Of a stretch of 12,179 bases of DNA, positions 1 through 7,012 are shown piece after piece. Within the stretch, counting starts at the first letter, position 1. Each line of letters starts with the position of its first letter. The stretch covers positions 1-12,179 of the forward strand of contig JBJTBH010000186.1 in NCBI GenBank assembly GCA_046091285.1, read 5' to 3'. The position numbers and the translations under genes were made by a program. The stretch comes from CAIXOZ01 sp046091285. GTDB lineage: Bacteria > Cyanobacteriota > Cyanobacteriia > PCC-6307 > Cyanobiaceae. The notes under the pieces are model-generated. The model searched no databases, had not been told where the DNA came from, and saw only the letters and a program-made list of their open reading frames with translations.

Positions 1-111
1 CTTCCTTTTGATGCCACCGCCACCGCCACCGCCACCGCCACCGCCACCGTCGGCAGCTCCGACGCCAGTCGTTCCGAGGCGATCCCCGCCGCCCGTTCCT
101 TCGATGCCTGA
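1..111 (+). CDS. ndhK: NDH-1 subunit K (NdhK), C-terminal tail, partial
   Basis: Frame 1 is open from the first base to a TGA at 109-111 and encodes 36 residues. They contain a Thr-Ala repeat (about six ATs from residue 5) followed by a polar tail ending SFDA. Identification rests mainly on context: in cyanobacteria and plastids the order ndhC-ndhK-ndhJ is strongly conserved, and the next gene is a clear ndhJ. The stop lies 8 bases inside the ndhJ start chosen here (ATG at 104), the tight overlap expected for co-translated subunits. NdhK is the quinone-proximal iron-sulphur subunit of the thylakoid NDH-1 complex, but none of its cluster-binding core lies in this window. The tail is low-complexity, so sequence alone would not identify it. 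The alternative is that this frame is non-coding and ndhJ starts at base 11. Confidence 0.55.
   Translation, partial: LPFDATATATATATATVGSSDASRSEAIPAARSFDA
13..49. repeat. Hexanucleotide microsatellite (CCACCG)6
   Basis: Six perfect tandem copies of CCACCG run from 14 to 49, with one extra G at 13. In frame 1 it reads as alternating Thr-Ala (presumed NdhK tail). In frame 2 it reads as poly-Pro, only if ndhJ began at base 11. The unit is six bases, so gain or loss of copies would keep both frames and change only tail length. Confidence 0.9.
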
Positions 112-691
112 TCCCACCACTGCCGCCGCCGGCGCCCCTGATTCCGGCAGCGAAGCCCTGGCTGCCACCACTCCGGCCCCCGGTCCCTGGGCCACCTGGC
201 TCGGCGCTCAGGGGTTTGACACCCTCAGTCTCGGCCCCGATCATCTCGGGGTTGAGGTCCTCGGAGTCGATCCGCAGGCCCTGCCCCTTGTGGCCACCGC
301 CCTGAAGGCCACCGGCTTTGATTACCTCCAGTGCCAGGGTGGCTACGACGAAGGCCCCGGCGGCCGCCTCGTCAGCTTTTATCACCTGGTGAAGCTGGCG
401 GCTCTCGCCGATCGCTGTGAGGCCGATCGCCCCCTGCCGACGGATCAGAAGCCCGAGGAGCTGCGCCTCAAGGTCTTTCTGCCCCGGGATGGCGATCTGA
501 CCGTACCCACCCTTTACGGGCTCTTCCGCGGCGCCGACTGGCAGGAGCGTGAAACCTTCGACATGTACGGCATTCACTACGCCGGCCATCCCCATCCCAA
601 GCGCCTGCTGATGCCGGAGGACTGGAAGGGATTCCCCCTGCGCAAGGATTACGTCCAGCCCGATTTCTACGAGATGCAGGACGCCTACTGA
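104..691 (+). CDS. ndhJ: NAD(P)H-quinone oxidoreductase subunit J (NdhJ)
   Basis: NdhJ belongs to the complex I 30 kDa (NuoC) family and is a peripheral-arm subunit of cyanobacterial NDH-1, used in respiration and cyclic electron flow around photosystem I. With the ATG at 104 the protein has 195 residues. Near residues 71-81 it has GFDYLQCQGGY; near 92-96 FYHLV; near 145-160 the family signature WQERETFDMYGIHYAGHP, followed by RLLMPEDW, PLRKDY and a C-terminal FYEMQDAY. All are typical of cyanobacterial NdhJ. The first 30 residues are Ala/Pro-rich and variable. The frame also has in-frame starts at 8 (TTG) and 11 (ATG), but these would add about 31 residues that include a poly-proline run made by a CCACCG repeat. 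ATG 104 overlaps the presumed ndhK stop and gives the usual length, so I prefer it. The identity is secure; the start is less so. Confidence 0.93.
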   Translation: MPDPTTAAAGAPDSGSEALAATTPAPGPWATWLGAQGFDTLSLGPDHLGVEVLGVDPQALPLVATALKATGFDYLQCQGGYDEGPGGRLVSFYHLVKLAALADRCEADRPLPTDQKPEELRLKVFLPRDGDLTVPTLYGLFRGADWQERETFDMYGIHYAGHPHPKRLLMPEDWKGFPLRKDYVQPDFYEMQDAY

Positions 692-695
692 GCGC

Positions 696-711
696 CGGAC
701 GTCTCTGTCCG
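696..711 (+). terminator. Small hairpin just after the ndhJ stop
   Basis: CGGAC (696-700), a six-base loop, then GTCCG (707-711), starting five bases after the ndhJ stop codon. There is no run of T after the stem, so this is at most a weak terminator or 3'-end stabiliser. Confidence 0.2.
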
Positions 712-762
712 CCTGCTTGTGGATCTGATTCGGTGCCGTCCCGGTGCCGTCGTTTCGGTCCT

Positions 763-778
763 GGGGCGTTGCCGCCCC
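763..778. terminator. GC hairpin between convergent ndhJ and yvcK-like gene
   Basis: GGGGCG (763-768), loop TTGC, CGCCCC (773-778): a perfect six-base-pair GC stem in the 134-base gap where two genes converge. That position suits a shared transcription stop, but neither side has a T-tract. Just upstream is a 10-base direct repeat, CGGTGCCGTC at 731-740 and 742-751. Function is inferred from position only. Confidence 0.3.
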
Positions 779-825
779 TGTCGGCCCCATCCCGATCAGC
801 TCCGGCCGCTCATGGCCTCAGATCC

Positions 826-2319
826 TCACGGTCCTGGACGCATGCGACGCCGACGACTGCTCAGGATCGCCCGCCGCGACAGGCGTTGATGCGGCCGCGC
901 ACTGTTATCGCGACGGATCTGCCGATACAGCCGCATCACGGCCAACGACACACTGCGCGGGTCGTGGCGCAGCGTGGGGCTCGGTCGGCTGCCCTGCAGG
1001 GGCGCCACCATCACCTCGTAGCCCAGGCTGCGCAGTCGCTTCAGGTCGCAACGCACCGGTTCCGCTCCCCGCTGGCGGTAGTGGGCCACCAGATCCGGAT
1101 CAAGCAGTTCCTCCTGGGCCAGGACCGCCTCGAACAGTCGCTGCTGCACCCCAAGGCTGGCCAGTTGCGCCTCAATCGCCCGCAGGTGGCCCTCCACATC
1201 CAACCCGTCGGTTTCTCCCGGTTGGGTCATCAGGTTGCAGATATAGACCCGTGGGGCCTTGCTGCGGCTGATGGCATTCACCAGTTCCGGCACCAGCAGA
1301 TTCGGCAGCAATGAGGTGTAGAGGCTGCCGGGACCGAGCACGATCAATTCCGCTTCTGCGATCGCTTCCAGGGCCCGCGGCAAGGCAGGGGGGCGCAGCG
1401 GGGTACAGCCCAGCCGCACGATCGGGCTGCTGGCCTGACCGATCGCTGATTCCCCTTCGATCCGCTCGCCGTTTTCCAGTTCCGCCCAGAGCTTCACATC
1501 CGCCGTGGTGGCTGGAACGACCTGGCCCTGCACCGCCAGCACGCGACTGCTGGCGGTGATCGCCGTTTCCAGGCTGCCCGTGATCGCCGTCAGAGCCGAG
1601 AGGAAGAGATTCCCGAAGCTGTGGCCCTCCAGTCCCGTGCCGGCCTTGAAGCGGTACTGAAACAGCCGTGTCAGCAGGGGCTCCTCCCGCGCCAGGGCCG
1701 CCAGGCAGTTGCGGATGTCTCCAGGGGGCTGCACTCCGAGCTCCCGGCGCAGGACGCCGCTGCTGCCGCCATCGTCGGCGACGGTGACGATCGCCGTGAT
1801 GTTGCTGCTATAACGCTTCAGGCCGCTCAGCAAGGTCGACAGGCCGGTGCCGCCACCGATCGCCACGATGTTCGGTCCCCGGTTCAGACGGCGCTGCGCC
1901 ATCAGGGCATCCACCAGCACCGTGTCCTTCTCGGGGGCGAGGGCCTGCTGGATCGAATCAAAGCTGCGGCTCTGTCCCCAGATCACCAGGGCTGCGCCAA
2001 GCACCAGCACAAGCGGTCCCGTGATCCCGCGCGGCATCACCTTGGTGACATTGGAGAGGAGCCAGTTGATCGACTCCAGGCTCCAGTAGATCGGCTTCAG
2101 ATCCAGCCAGACGGCGGCTCCGAGCACGGCCAGCATCAGGCCGAGGCCCGAGGTGATCATCCAGCGTTTCACCACCAGACCCGGCTGCAGCCAGCGGGCG
2201 GCCTGGCGGGAGCGGTTGATCAGGTCGCGGCGATGCTGATCGCTGCGGCTCACCCAGCCGGAAGGCTTCAGGGCCTTGCGCAGGCGTCGGTTTCGACGGT
2301 TGGGCCGCTGGATGCTCAA
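826..2319 (-). CDS. yvcK: Membrane-anchored YvcK/CofD-like protein (gluconeogenesis factor family)
   Basis: The protein has 497 residues. Residues 150-465 form a YvcK/CofD-like Rossmann domain: GGGTGLS (155-161), VADDGGSSG (180-188), GDIRNCL (200-206), HSFGN (233-237), GPGSLYTS (329-336) and a QPGETDG motif (366-372). In Bacillus and mycobacteria YvcK binds UDP-sugars and is needed for normal cell-wall synthesis during growth on gluconeogenic carbon. The first 150 residues are not part of that core: a basic N-terminus, then two hydrophobic segments at about 55-72 and 99-115, which should place the enzyme domain on a membrane. The C-terminus (467-497) is very Arg-rich. The start used is a TTG at 2319 with no clear ribosome-binding site; the next Met is residue 54, inside the first membrane segment, so some upstream start is needed. 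Databases often label such proteins 2-phospho-L-lactate transferase, but I would not assign F420 synthesis. Confidence 0.88.
   Translation of the reverse strand: MSIQRPNRRNRRLRKALKPSGWVSRSDQHRRDLINRSRQAARWLQPGLVVKRWMITSGLGLMLAVLGAAVWLDLKPIYWSLESINWLLSNVTKVMPRGITGPLVLVLGAALVIWGQSRSFDSIQQALAPEKDTVLVDALMAQRRLNRGPNIVAIGGGTGLSTLLSGLKRYSSNITAIVTVADDGGSSGVLRRELGVQPPGDIRNCLAALAREEPLLTRLFQYRFKAGTGLEGHSFGNLFLSALTAITGSLETAITASSRVLAVQGQVVPATTADVKLWAELENGERIEGESAIGQASSPIVRLGCTPLRPPALPRALEAIAEAELIVLGPGSLYTSLLPNLLVPELVNAISRSKAPRVYICNLMTQPGETDGLDVEGHLRAIEAQLASLGVQQRLFEAVLAQEELLDPDLVAHYRQRGAEPVRCDLKRLRSLGYEVMVAPLQGSRPSPTLRHDPRSVSLAVMRLYRQIRRDNSARPHQRLSRRAILSSRRRRMRPGP
1358..1365. repeat. HIP1 octamer GCGATCGC
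   Basis: A perfect palindromic HIP1 element within the yvcK-like gene. HIP1 is over-represented in many cyanobacterial genomes. Confidence 0.7.
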
Positions 2320-2393
2320 GCGGGCAGGGCGCAGGCGCCGGCTGCAGACCTCTGAACTGTAAGGACTTCGCGTCAGGATGGATTGATCTCCCT

Positions 2394-3224
2394 GTGACGC
2401 GTTCCGTGGTCTCTGCCCAGCCCCAGGCGCTGGTCCCTGGCGTCGCCGCCCTGCCGGTGGTCGAGATGGAGGGGGTGTCGATCGGTTGGGGGGAGCATCG
2501 CGTGCTCGATGGGGTCAGCCTGTCCCTGGCACCCGCCGAGCGGCTGGTGGTCGTCGGACCCTCCGGGTCCGGCAAGTCGACGATCCTGCGCCTGCTGGCC
2601 GGTCTGCTGTTGCCCCAGGCCGGTGAGGTGCGCATCAACGGCCTCCCCCAGACCTATCTGCGCCTCGATCAGCGCCAGCCGCCGGATGTGCGCCTGGTGT
2701 TCCAGAACCCGGCCCTGCTGGCTTCCCTCAGCGTTCAGGAGAACGTCGGCTTCCTGCTGTATCGCGACGGGCGCCTGAAGGAGCCCGAAATCCGCGAGCG
2801 CGTCAGCCGCTGCCTGGAGGCCGTGGGGCTGTATGGCGTCAACGATCTCTTCCCCGGTGAGCTCAGCGGTGGCATGCAGAAGCGCGTCAGCTTCGCTCGC
2901 GCCCTGGTCGATGACCCCTCCCAGCCGCTTGGTCAGAGGCCGTTGCTGCTGTTCGATGAACCGACCGCAGGCCTCGATCCGGGGGCCTGCACGCGGATCG
3001 AGGATCTGCTCGTGCGCAGCTCTGAGGTGGCGGGCGGCAGCTCGATCGTCGTCAGCCATGTGCACAGCACCATCGACCGCACCGCCGATCGTGTCGCCCT
3101 GCTCTACGACGGGCGTTTTCGCTGGCAGGGCACCGTCGAGGACTTTCGCCTCAGTGACAACCCCTACGTGGAGCAATTCCGGAGCGGTAGTCTGCGCGGA
3201 CCCATGCAACCTTCGGAGCTCTGA
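2394..3224 (+). CDS. ABC transporter ATPase, MlaF/TGD3-like
   Basis: This is a 276-residue ABC ATPase with every catalytic motif: Walker A GPSGSGKS (55-62), Q-loop at Gln104 in LVFQNPALL, ABC signature LSGGM (157-161), Walker B LLLFDEP (184-190) and H-loop His222. The LSGGMQKRVSFARAL block and the FDEPTAGLDP segment are typical of the Mla/TGD phospholipid-transport ATPases rather than sugar or peptide importers. The MCE protein begins three bases after its stop, which strongly supports this role: the ATPase should power lipid movement between cyanobacterial membranes. The start used is GTG 2394; ATG 2466 (residue 25) is possible because the domain begins just after it. The gene diverges from the yvcK-like gene across 74 bases, which should hold both promoters, though I see no clear -35/-10 pair. 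No MlaE-type permease is in the window. Confidence 0.9.
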   Translation: MTRSVVSAQPQALVPGVAALPVVEMEGVSIGWGEHRVLDGVSLSLAPAERLVVVGPSGSGKSTILRLLAGLLLPQAGEVRINGLPQTYLRLDQRQPPDVRLVFQNPALLASLSVQENVGFLLYRDGRLKEPEIRERVSRCLEAVGLYGVNDLFPGELSGGMQKRVSFARALVDDPSQPLGQRPLLLFDEPTAGLDPGACTRIEDLLVRSSEVAGGSSIVVSHVHSTIDRTADRVALLYDGRFRWQGTVEDFRLSDNPYVEQFRSGSLRGPMQPSEL

Positions 3225-3227
3225 TCC

Positions 3228-4121
3228 ATGCGTCGCAGCGTTCGCGAGGCGATCGTGGGTTTTTCCCTGCTCGCCGCCCTCATCGGTGGTGCTGGTCTCT
3301 GGCTGTGGTTGCGAGGCATCAGCCTCGGCCAGAACCAGTGGCAGGTGCGTCTGCAGCTGGAGGATGCGGCGGGTCTGGCCCCCCGCTCCGCTGTCACCTA
3401 TCGCGGTGTGGTGGTCGGCCATGTGCGCTCGGTGGAGGCCACATCCCAGGCGGTGGTGGCGGTGCTCGAGATCAATGCCCCGGACCTGCGGCTCCTGCGG
3501 CCGGTTGCAGCCCAGGTGCAGAGCGGTTCCCTGCTCGGTGCCGATGCCCAGGTCGCTCTTTACGGCTCGTCGCAAGCCGTTCCCGCCGATCTCCCCGGTC
3601 CGCTGTCGCGTCGCTGCGATAACCGCCGCATCGTCTGCTCCGATTCCGTGATCGTCGGTCGCACGGCTCCCAGTCTCAGCACGGTCACCGATCTGGTTCA
3701 GCGTCTGCTGGAGGAGGCCGACAGGGGCAAGCTCGTGCCCACGGTCACCAACGCCGCCCATAAGCTCGAGATCACCGCCAGCCAGGCCACCGTTTTTCTC
3801 CAGCAGGCCCAGGGGCTGGTGCAGAAGCTTGATCGGGCCGGTGGCAACGTCGATGCCGCCACCGCCCACATCCGTAACGTCACCGCCGCCATCGATAACC
3901 CGACCACGGTGCGCCAGATGCAGCAGACCGTGGCCAACGCCGAGCAGCTCACCGCCCGCTGGAAGGCGGTGGGTGGCGATGTCAATCGCCTCACCGCCGA
4001 TCCCACCTTCATGGCCGGAGTCCGCAGCGTGGCGATCGGCCTCGGCCAGTTCTTCGATGAGATGTACCCGGCGACGACCGCCCCTCAGGTCGCGCCCACC
4101 CCGTCTCCTAAACCCCGCTGA
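3228..4121 (+). CDS. MCE/MlaD-family lipid-binding protein (TGD2-like)
   Basis: The protein has 297 residues with one N-terminal membrane helix (about 9-29, GFSLLAALIGGAGLWLWL). An MCE/MlaD domain follows at about 37-112, recognised by the pattern EDAAGLAPRSAVTYRGVVVG and then QSGSLLGADAQVAL. The rest (about 150-280) is predicted helix rich in Ala, Gln and Leu, as in other MCE proteins whose helices form a tunnel, and it ends in a Pro-rich tail. MCE proteins are substrate-binding partners of Mla/TGD ABC transporters: anchored in the inner membrane, they carry lipid across the periplasm. A good Shine-Dalgarno (GGAG, 3215-3218) sits nine bases before the ATG and overlaps the end of the ATPase gene, so the two are almost certainly co-translated. 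Cys130 and Cys137 could form a disulphide. The last 14 bases overlap the convergent chlD gene. Confidence 0.9.
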   Translation: MRRSVREAIVGFSLLAALIGGAGLWLWLRGISLGQNQWQVRLQLEDAAGLAPRSAVTYRGVVVGHVRSVEATSQAVVAVLEINAPDLRLLRPVAAQVQSGSLLGADAQVALYGSSQAVPADLPGPLSRRCDNRRIVCSDSVIVGRTAPSLSTVTDLVQRLLEEADRGKLVPTVTNAAHKLEITASQATVFLQQAQGLVQKLDRAGGNVDAATAHIRNVTAAIDNPTTVRQMQQTVANAEQLTARWKAVGGDVNRLTADPTFMAGVRSVAIGLGQFFDEMYPATTAPQVAPTPSPKPR

Positions 4122-6264
4122 TCGCTTCCATGGCGATGGCGGCGATCGCCTGGTCGCTGGCCTTGGGAAGTTGCACGTACCGTCCCCCCGCCGCCTCGGC
4201 CAGATCCTTGCCCATGCCGCTGCCGATGAACTTGCGTTCGGTGTCGATCACCAGCAGTTTGATTCCCAGGGCCCGGTAGCGGCTCGCCACCTGCTTCACC
4301 TCCTCCTTCAGATCCACCGCTTCCTCACCCTCGAGCTGCGGCTGGCCCAGGGAGCGGCTGAGCGGAACATTGCCGCGGCCGTCGGTGATCGCCACCACCA
4401 CCACCTGGCCGAGATCGCCGGTGGCCAGAGCATTGGCCCCCACCCGCGCGGCCTGGGTGAGGCCGTGGGCCAGGGGTGATCCGCCGCCGCAGGGCATCGA
4501 TTCCAGCCGCCGTCGGGCAGCGGTGATCGAGCGCGTGGGGGGCAGCAGCACCTCGGCCTGCTCGCCGCGGAAGGGGATCAGGGCCACCTCATCCCTGTTT
4601 TCGTAGGCCTCGGTGAGCAGGCGGATCACGGCCCCCTTGGCGCTCTGCATCCGGTTCAGGGCCATTGAGCCGCTGGCATCGACCAGGAAGATCACCAGCG
4701 AGCCGGCTTTGCGTTGCAGCTGCTTGGCGCGCAGGTCGGCCTCTTCCACGATCACCGTGCGATCCGGCTGTCGCTGGCGCCTCGCCTTCTGATAAGGCGC
4801 TGCGGCTCGGAGGGTGGCATCCACCGCGATCCGCTTCACAGGGCCGCGGGGAAGCATCGGCTTCACGTAACGGCCGCGGCTGTCGCTGAACACGATCGAG
4901 CGGTTGCCGCTGCCGCCGGATTTCGACTTGGCGGCGGAGAAGAGCAGCAGGTCGGGATCGATGGCCGTGGCTTCAGGATCCAGCAGAAATTCCTCCGGGA
5001 TCTGAGGTGGCGCCTGATCATCCGGACGGTCGTCGTCCTCCTCCTGGTCGTCGGGGTCGTTGTCCGGATCTTCAGGCTCCTGTTCGTTCTCCGGCGGCTG
5101 TTCGGGTGGTTGTTCCCCCTGGGGCGGCGGCGGTGGCGGCGGTGGCTCGAGGGGCTGGTCGGGATCCGGAGGCGGCAGCTGCAGCGCCCGCGGGGCGATC
5201 ACCAGACGCACCGCCACCTGCAGGTCTTCGGCCTCCACCCGGTCGCGACCGCTGAGGGCGGCGTGGGCCCGGGCCACCCGCACGGCATAGAGCTCCGAGC
5301 GGTGTCCCTCCACGCCGCCCCGGATCGCCTCCTTCACCAGGTAGCCGATCTGTTCTCTGGAGATCGTCACATCCGGCAGCCGCTGGCGGGCCAGCAGCAG
5401 CTGGGTGGCCAGGGCATCGGTCTCCTCCAGCCATCGGCGGCGGAAGGCCTCACTCGATTCGGCGTGGCCGATGGCGCTGCGGGTGATCGTCACCCGTTGC
5501 TCCATATCCAGCACCTGATTGGCGGAGAGGGCGATGGCGAAGCGATCCAGCAGGTGATCGCGCACCGCACCTTCCTCGGGGTTGTAGGTGGCGATCAGCA
5601 GGCAGCGGCAGGGGTGGCTGAGGCTCAGCCCTTCCCGTTCGATGCGGTTCTCGCCGCTGCCCACCGCCGCCAGCAGCAGGTTGGTGATGCCGTCATCCAG
5701 CAGATTCAGTTCATCGACGTAGAGCACGCCGCGGTGGGCCTCCGCCAGCAGGCCCGGCTGGAAGACGGCCCGGCCGCTGGCCAGCGAAGCGGTCACATCG
5801 ACGGAACCGACAAGCCGGTCTTCGGTGATGCCCAGAGGCACCTGCACGAAGGGGGCGGGCACGACGCGGGTCGGCAACAGGGCGCTGCGATCGAGACCGC
5901 TGGGGTCGGCACCGAGGGACTGCAGCCGCTCCCGGGTGGCCGCATCCCAGTCGTCGGGGCGGTTGGGATCGAGGTTGCGGCCGGCGCCCACATCAGGTCC
6001 CGAGCCGCCCAGGTCGAGCACATCGATCGGTGGCAGCAGGGCATGCAGGCCACGGGCCAGTACGGATTTGCCCGTGCCTCGCCCCCCGGCGATGACGACG
6101 CCGCCCAGTCCCGGATCCACGGCTGCCAGCAGCAGCGCCAGCTTCAGGGTGCCGTGGCCTGTGATCGCCGCCAGGGGGACGGCGCGCTCCGCCATCGCGG
6201 CGCGGGTGTCCACCGCGGTGCCGCGGGCGGAGGGGGTGGCAGCCGGAGGTCCGCTGGCAACCAT
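4108..6264 (-). CDS. chlD: Magnesium chelatase subunit D (ChlD)
   Basis: ChlD works with ChlI and ChlH to insert Mg2+ into protoporphyrin IX, the first committed step of chlorophyll synthesis. The 718 residues show the family layout. The N-terminal AAA+ domain has Walker A GGRGTGKS (60-67), Walker B LYVDELNLL (181-189) and the LLDRFAIAL block (238-246). The middle linker (about 362-424) is Pro-rich then very acidic. The C-terminal von Willebrand A domain (about 520-715) has the MIDAS motif DASGS (529-533) and ITDGR (626-630). The P-loop is intact, as usual in cyanobacterial and plant ChlD; it is degenerate in some purple-bacterial BchD. The start at 6264 gives about 23 extra residues before Met24 (6195), which also begins a normal-looking ChlD; neither has a clear ribosome-binding site. 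The gene is divergent from folK and convergent with the MCE gene. Confidence 0.96.
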   Translation of the reverse strand: MVASGPPAATPSARGTAVDTRAAMAERAVPLAAITGHGTLKLALLLAAVDPGLGGVVIAGGRGTGKSVLARGLHALLPPIDVLDLGGSGPDVGAGRNLDPNRPDDWDAATRERLQSLGADPSGLDRSALLPTRVVPAPFVQVPLGITEDRLVGSVDVTASLASGRAVFQPGLLAEAHRGVLYVDELNLLDDGITNLLLAAVGSGENRIEREGLSLSHPCRCLLIATYNPEEGAVRDHLLDRFAIALSANQVLDMEQRVTITRSAIGHAESSEAFRRRWLEETDALATQLLLARQRLPDVTISREQIGYLVKEAIRGGVEGHRSELYAVRVARAHAALSGRDRVEAEDLQVAVRLVIAPRALQLPPPDPDQPLEPPPPPPPPQGEQPPEQPPENEQEPEDPDNDPDDQEEDDDRPDDQAPPQIPEEFLLDPEATAIDPDLLLFSAAKSKSGGSGNRSIVFSDSRGRYVKPMLPRGPVKRIAVDATLRAAAPYQKARRQRQPDRTVIVEEADLRAKQLQRKAGSLVIFLVDASGSMALNRMQSAKGAVIRLLTEAYENRDEVALIPFRGEQAEVLLPPTRSITAARRRLESMPCGGGSPLAHGLTQAARVGANALATGDLGQVVVVAITDGRGNVPLSRSLGQPQLEGEEAVDLKEEVKQVASRYRALGIKLLVIDTERKFIGSGMGKDLAEAAGGRYVQLPKASDQAIAAIAMEAISGV
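4142..4149. repeat. HIP1 octamer GCGATCGC
   Basis: A perfect HIP1 element close to the 3' end of chlD. Confidence 0.7.
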
Positions 6265-6286
6265 GGAAGAACGGCGAAGGCCCTGG

Positions 6287-6310
6287 GATCAGTGGGCAGT
6301 CTCGCTGATC
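6287..6310 (+). promoter_or_regulatory. Long hairpin in the folK leader
   Basis: In the 106-base space between divergent chlD and folK, 6287-6296 pairs with 6301-6310 around the loop CAGT: ten pairs, two of them G-U when transcribed as the plus strand. As minus-strand RNA those two become A-C mismatches, so the structure favours the folK transcript. Two smaller stems follow, CAGG/CCTG (6310-6313 with 6319-6322) and GACCC/GGGTC (6331-6335 with 6341-6345). I do not recognise a known riboswitch. Confidence 0.35.
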
Positions 6311-6370
6311 AGGCCGGACCTGGGCTGGTGGACCCGCGTAGGGTCGCTGTCCCCGTCATCCCGCGACGTC

Positions 6371-6982
6371 ATGGGTTGCCGCCCGTCCTGCCGGTGCGAT
6401 CAGCCGCCTGTCTGCGTCGCCATCGCCCTGGGGGCCAACCTTCCCAGTGCGCTCGGTTCGTCGCTGGAGACGCTGCTGGCGGTGCGGCAGCCGTTGCAGG
6501 AGCTGCTCAGCCGCCATCTGGACGCGGCTGTCCCGCAGTGGTCACCGCTGTTCCGCACCGCCCCGGTGGGGGGCCCCGGCGATCAGCCCGACTACCTCAA
6601 TGCCGTGGTGGTGCTGCGCGATCAGCCCCCTGGGGATGTCGCGGCCGCCGAGGCCCTGATGGCGGATCTGCTGGCCCTGGAGCAGGATTTCGGTCGCCAG
6701 CGGCTGGAACGCTGGGGGCCCCGCTGTCTTGATCTGGATCTGCTCTGGTGGGGAGATCTGCGCAGCGACAGCACGACCCTGCAGTTGCCCCATCCTCGGC
6801 TGCGGGAGCGCACCTTTGTGCTGGCCCCCCTGGCGGCGATCGATCCATCCCTGGTGCCACCGGCGGCCGGGATCGGCTTCGAGAAGGCTGCGACGGTGGC
6901 CACCCTGCTGGCGGCGCTGCTGCCGCAGTGCCCGGAGCCGCCGCCGCGGCGCCTCCCTCCCAGGACCGCCTGGCCGGAGTGA
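6371..6982 (+). CDS. folK: HPPK, 6-hydroxymethyl-7,8-dihydropterin pyrophosphokinase
   Basis: FolK transfers pyrophosphate from ATP to 6-hydroxymethyl-7,8-dihydropterin, the step before dihydropteroate synthase in folate synthesis. The protein has 203 residues, somewhat longer than the usual 160-180. The family start is clear at about 17-24 (IALGANL), followed by PLFRTAPVGGPGDQPDYLNAV (substrate and loop region, about 59-79). The HPPK signature RWGPRCLDLDLL is at 114-125, with both Asp residues that bind Mg-ATP, and HPRLRERTFVLAPL is at 141-154. The chosen start, ATG 6371, puts a short Cys/Arg-rich stretch before the domain. An in-frame ATG at 6263 exists, but it would add 36 residues without homology and overlap the chlD start. 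The C-terminal 20 residues are Pro/Arg-rich. It is followed 30 bases later by the Nudix gene. Confidence 0.93.
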   Translation: MGCRPSCRCDQPPVCVAIALGANLPSALGSSLETLLAVRQPLQELLSRHLDAAVPQWSPLFRTAPVGGPGDQPDYLNAVVVLRDQPPGDVAAAEALMADLLALEQDFGRQRLERWGPRCLDLDLLWWGDLRSDSTTLQLPHPRLRERTFVLAPLAAIDPSLVPPAAGIGFEKAATVATLLAALLPQCPEPPPRRLPPRTAWPE

Positions 6983-7012
6983 GCGATGCTGGAGGGCCGC
7001 TGATCCGCTCCG

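Noticed and set aside
826..2319. F420 synthesis (CofD) by the YvcK-like protein, linked to a deazaflavin photolyase in the same window
   Set aside because: The motifs and layout fit the YvcK branch, 8-HDF synthesis does not need CofD, and the genes are 5 kb apart in different operons.
2373..3869. A 498-codon minus-strand open frame opposite the ATPase and MCE genes
   Set aside because: Its composition is low-complexity (Gly, Gln, His, Ala) and it spans two genes with full motif sets on the other strand.
5060..5170. A GC-rich low-complexity tract that looks like a repeat element
   Set aside because: It encodes the Pro-rich and acidic linker of ChlD, a normal feature of the family.
4714..6732. 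A 672-codon plus-strand open frame opposite chlD
   Set aside because: It is rich in Gly, Arg, Gln and His with no recognisable domain and lies antisense to an unmistakable ChlD. Long antisense frames are common at this GC content.
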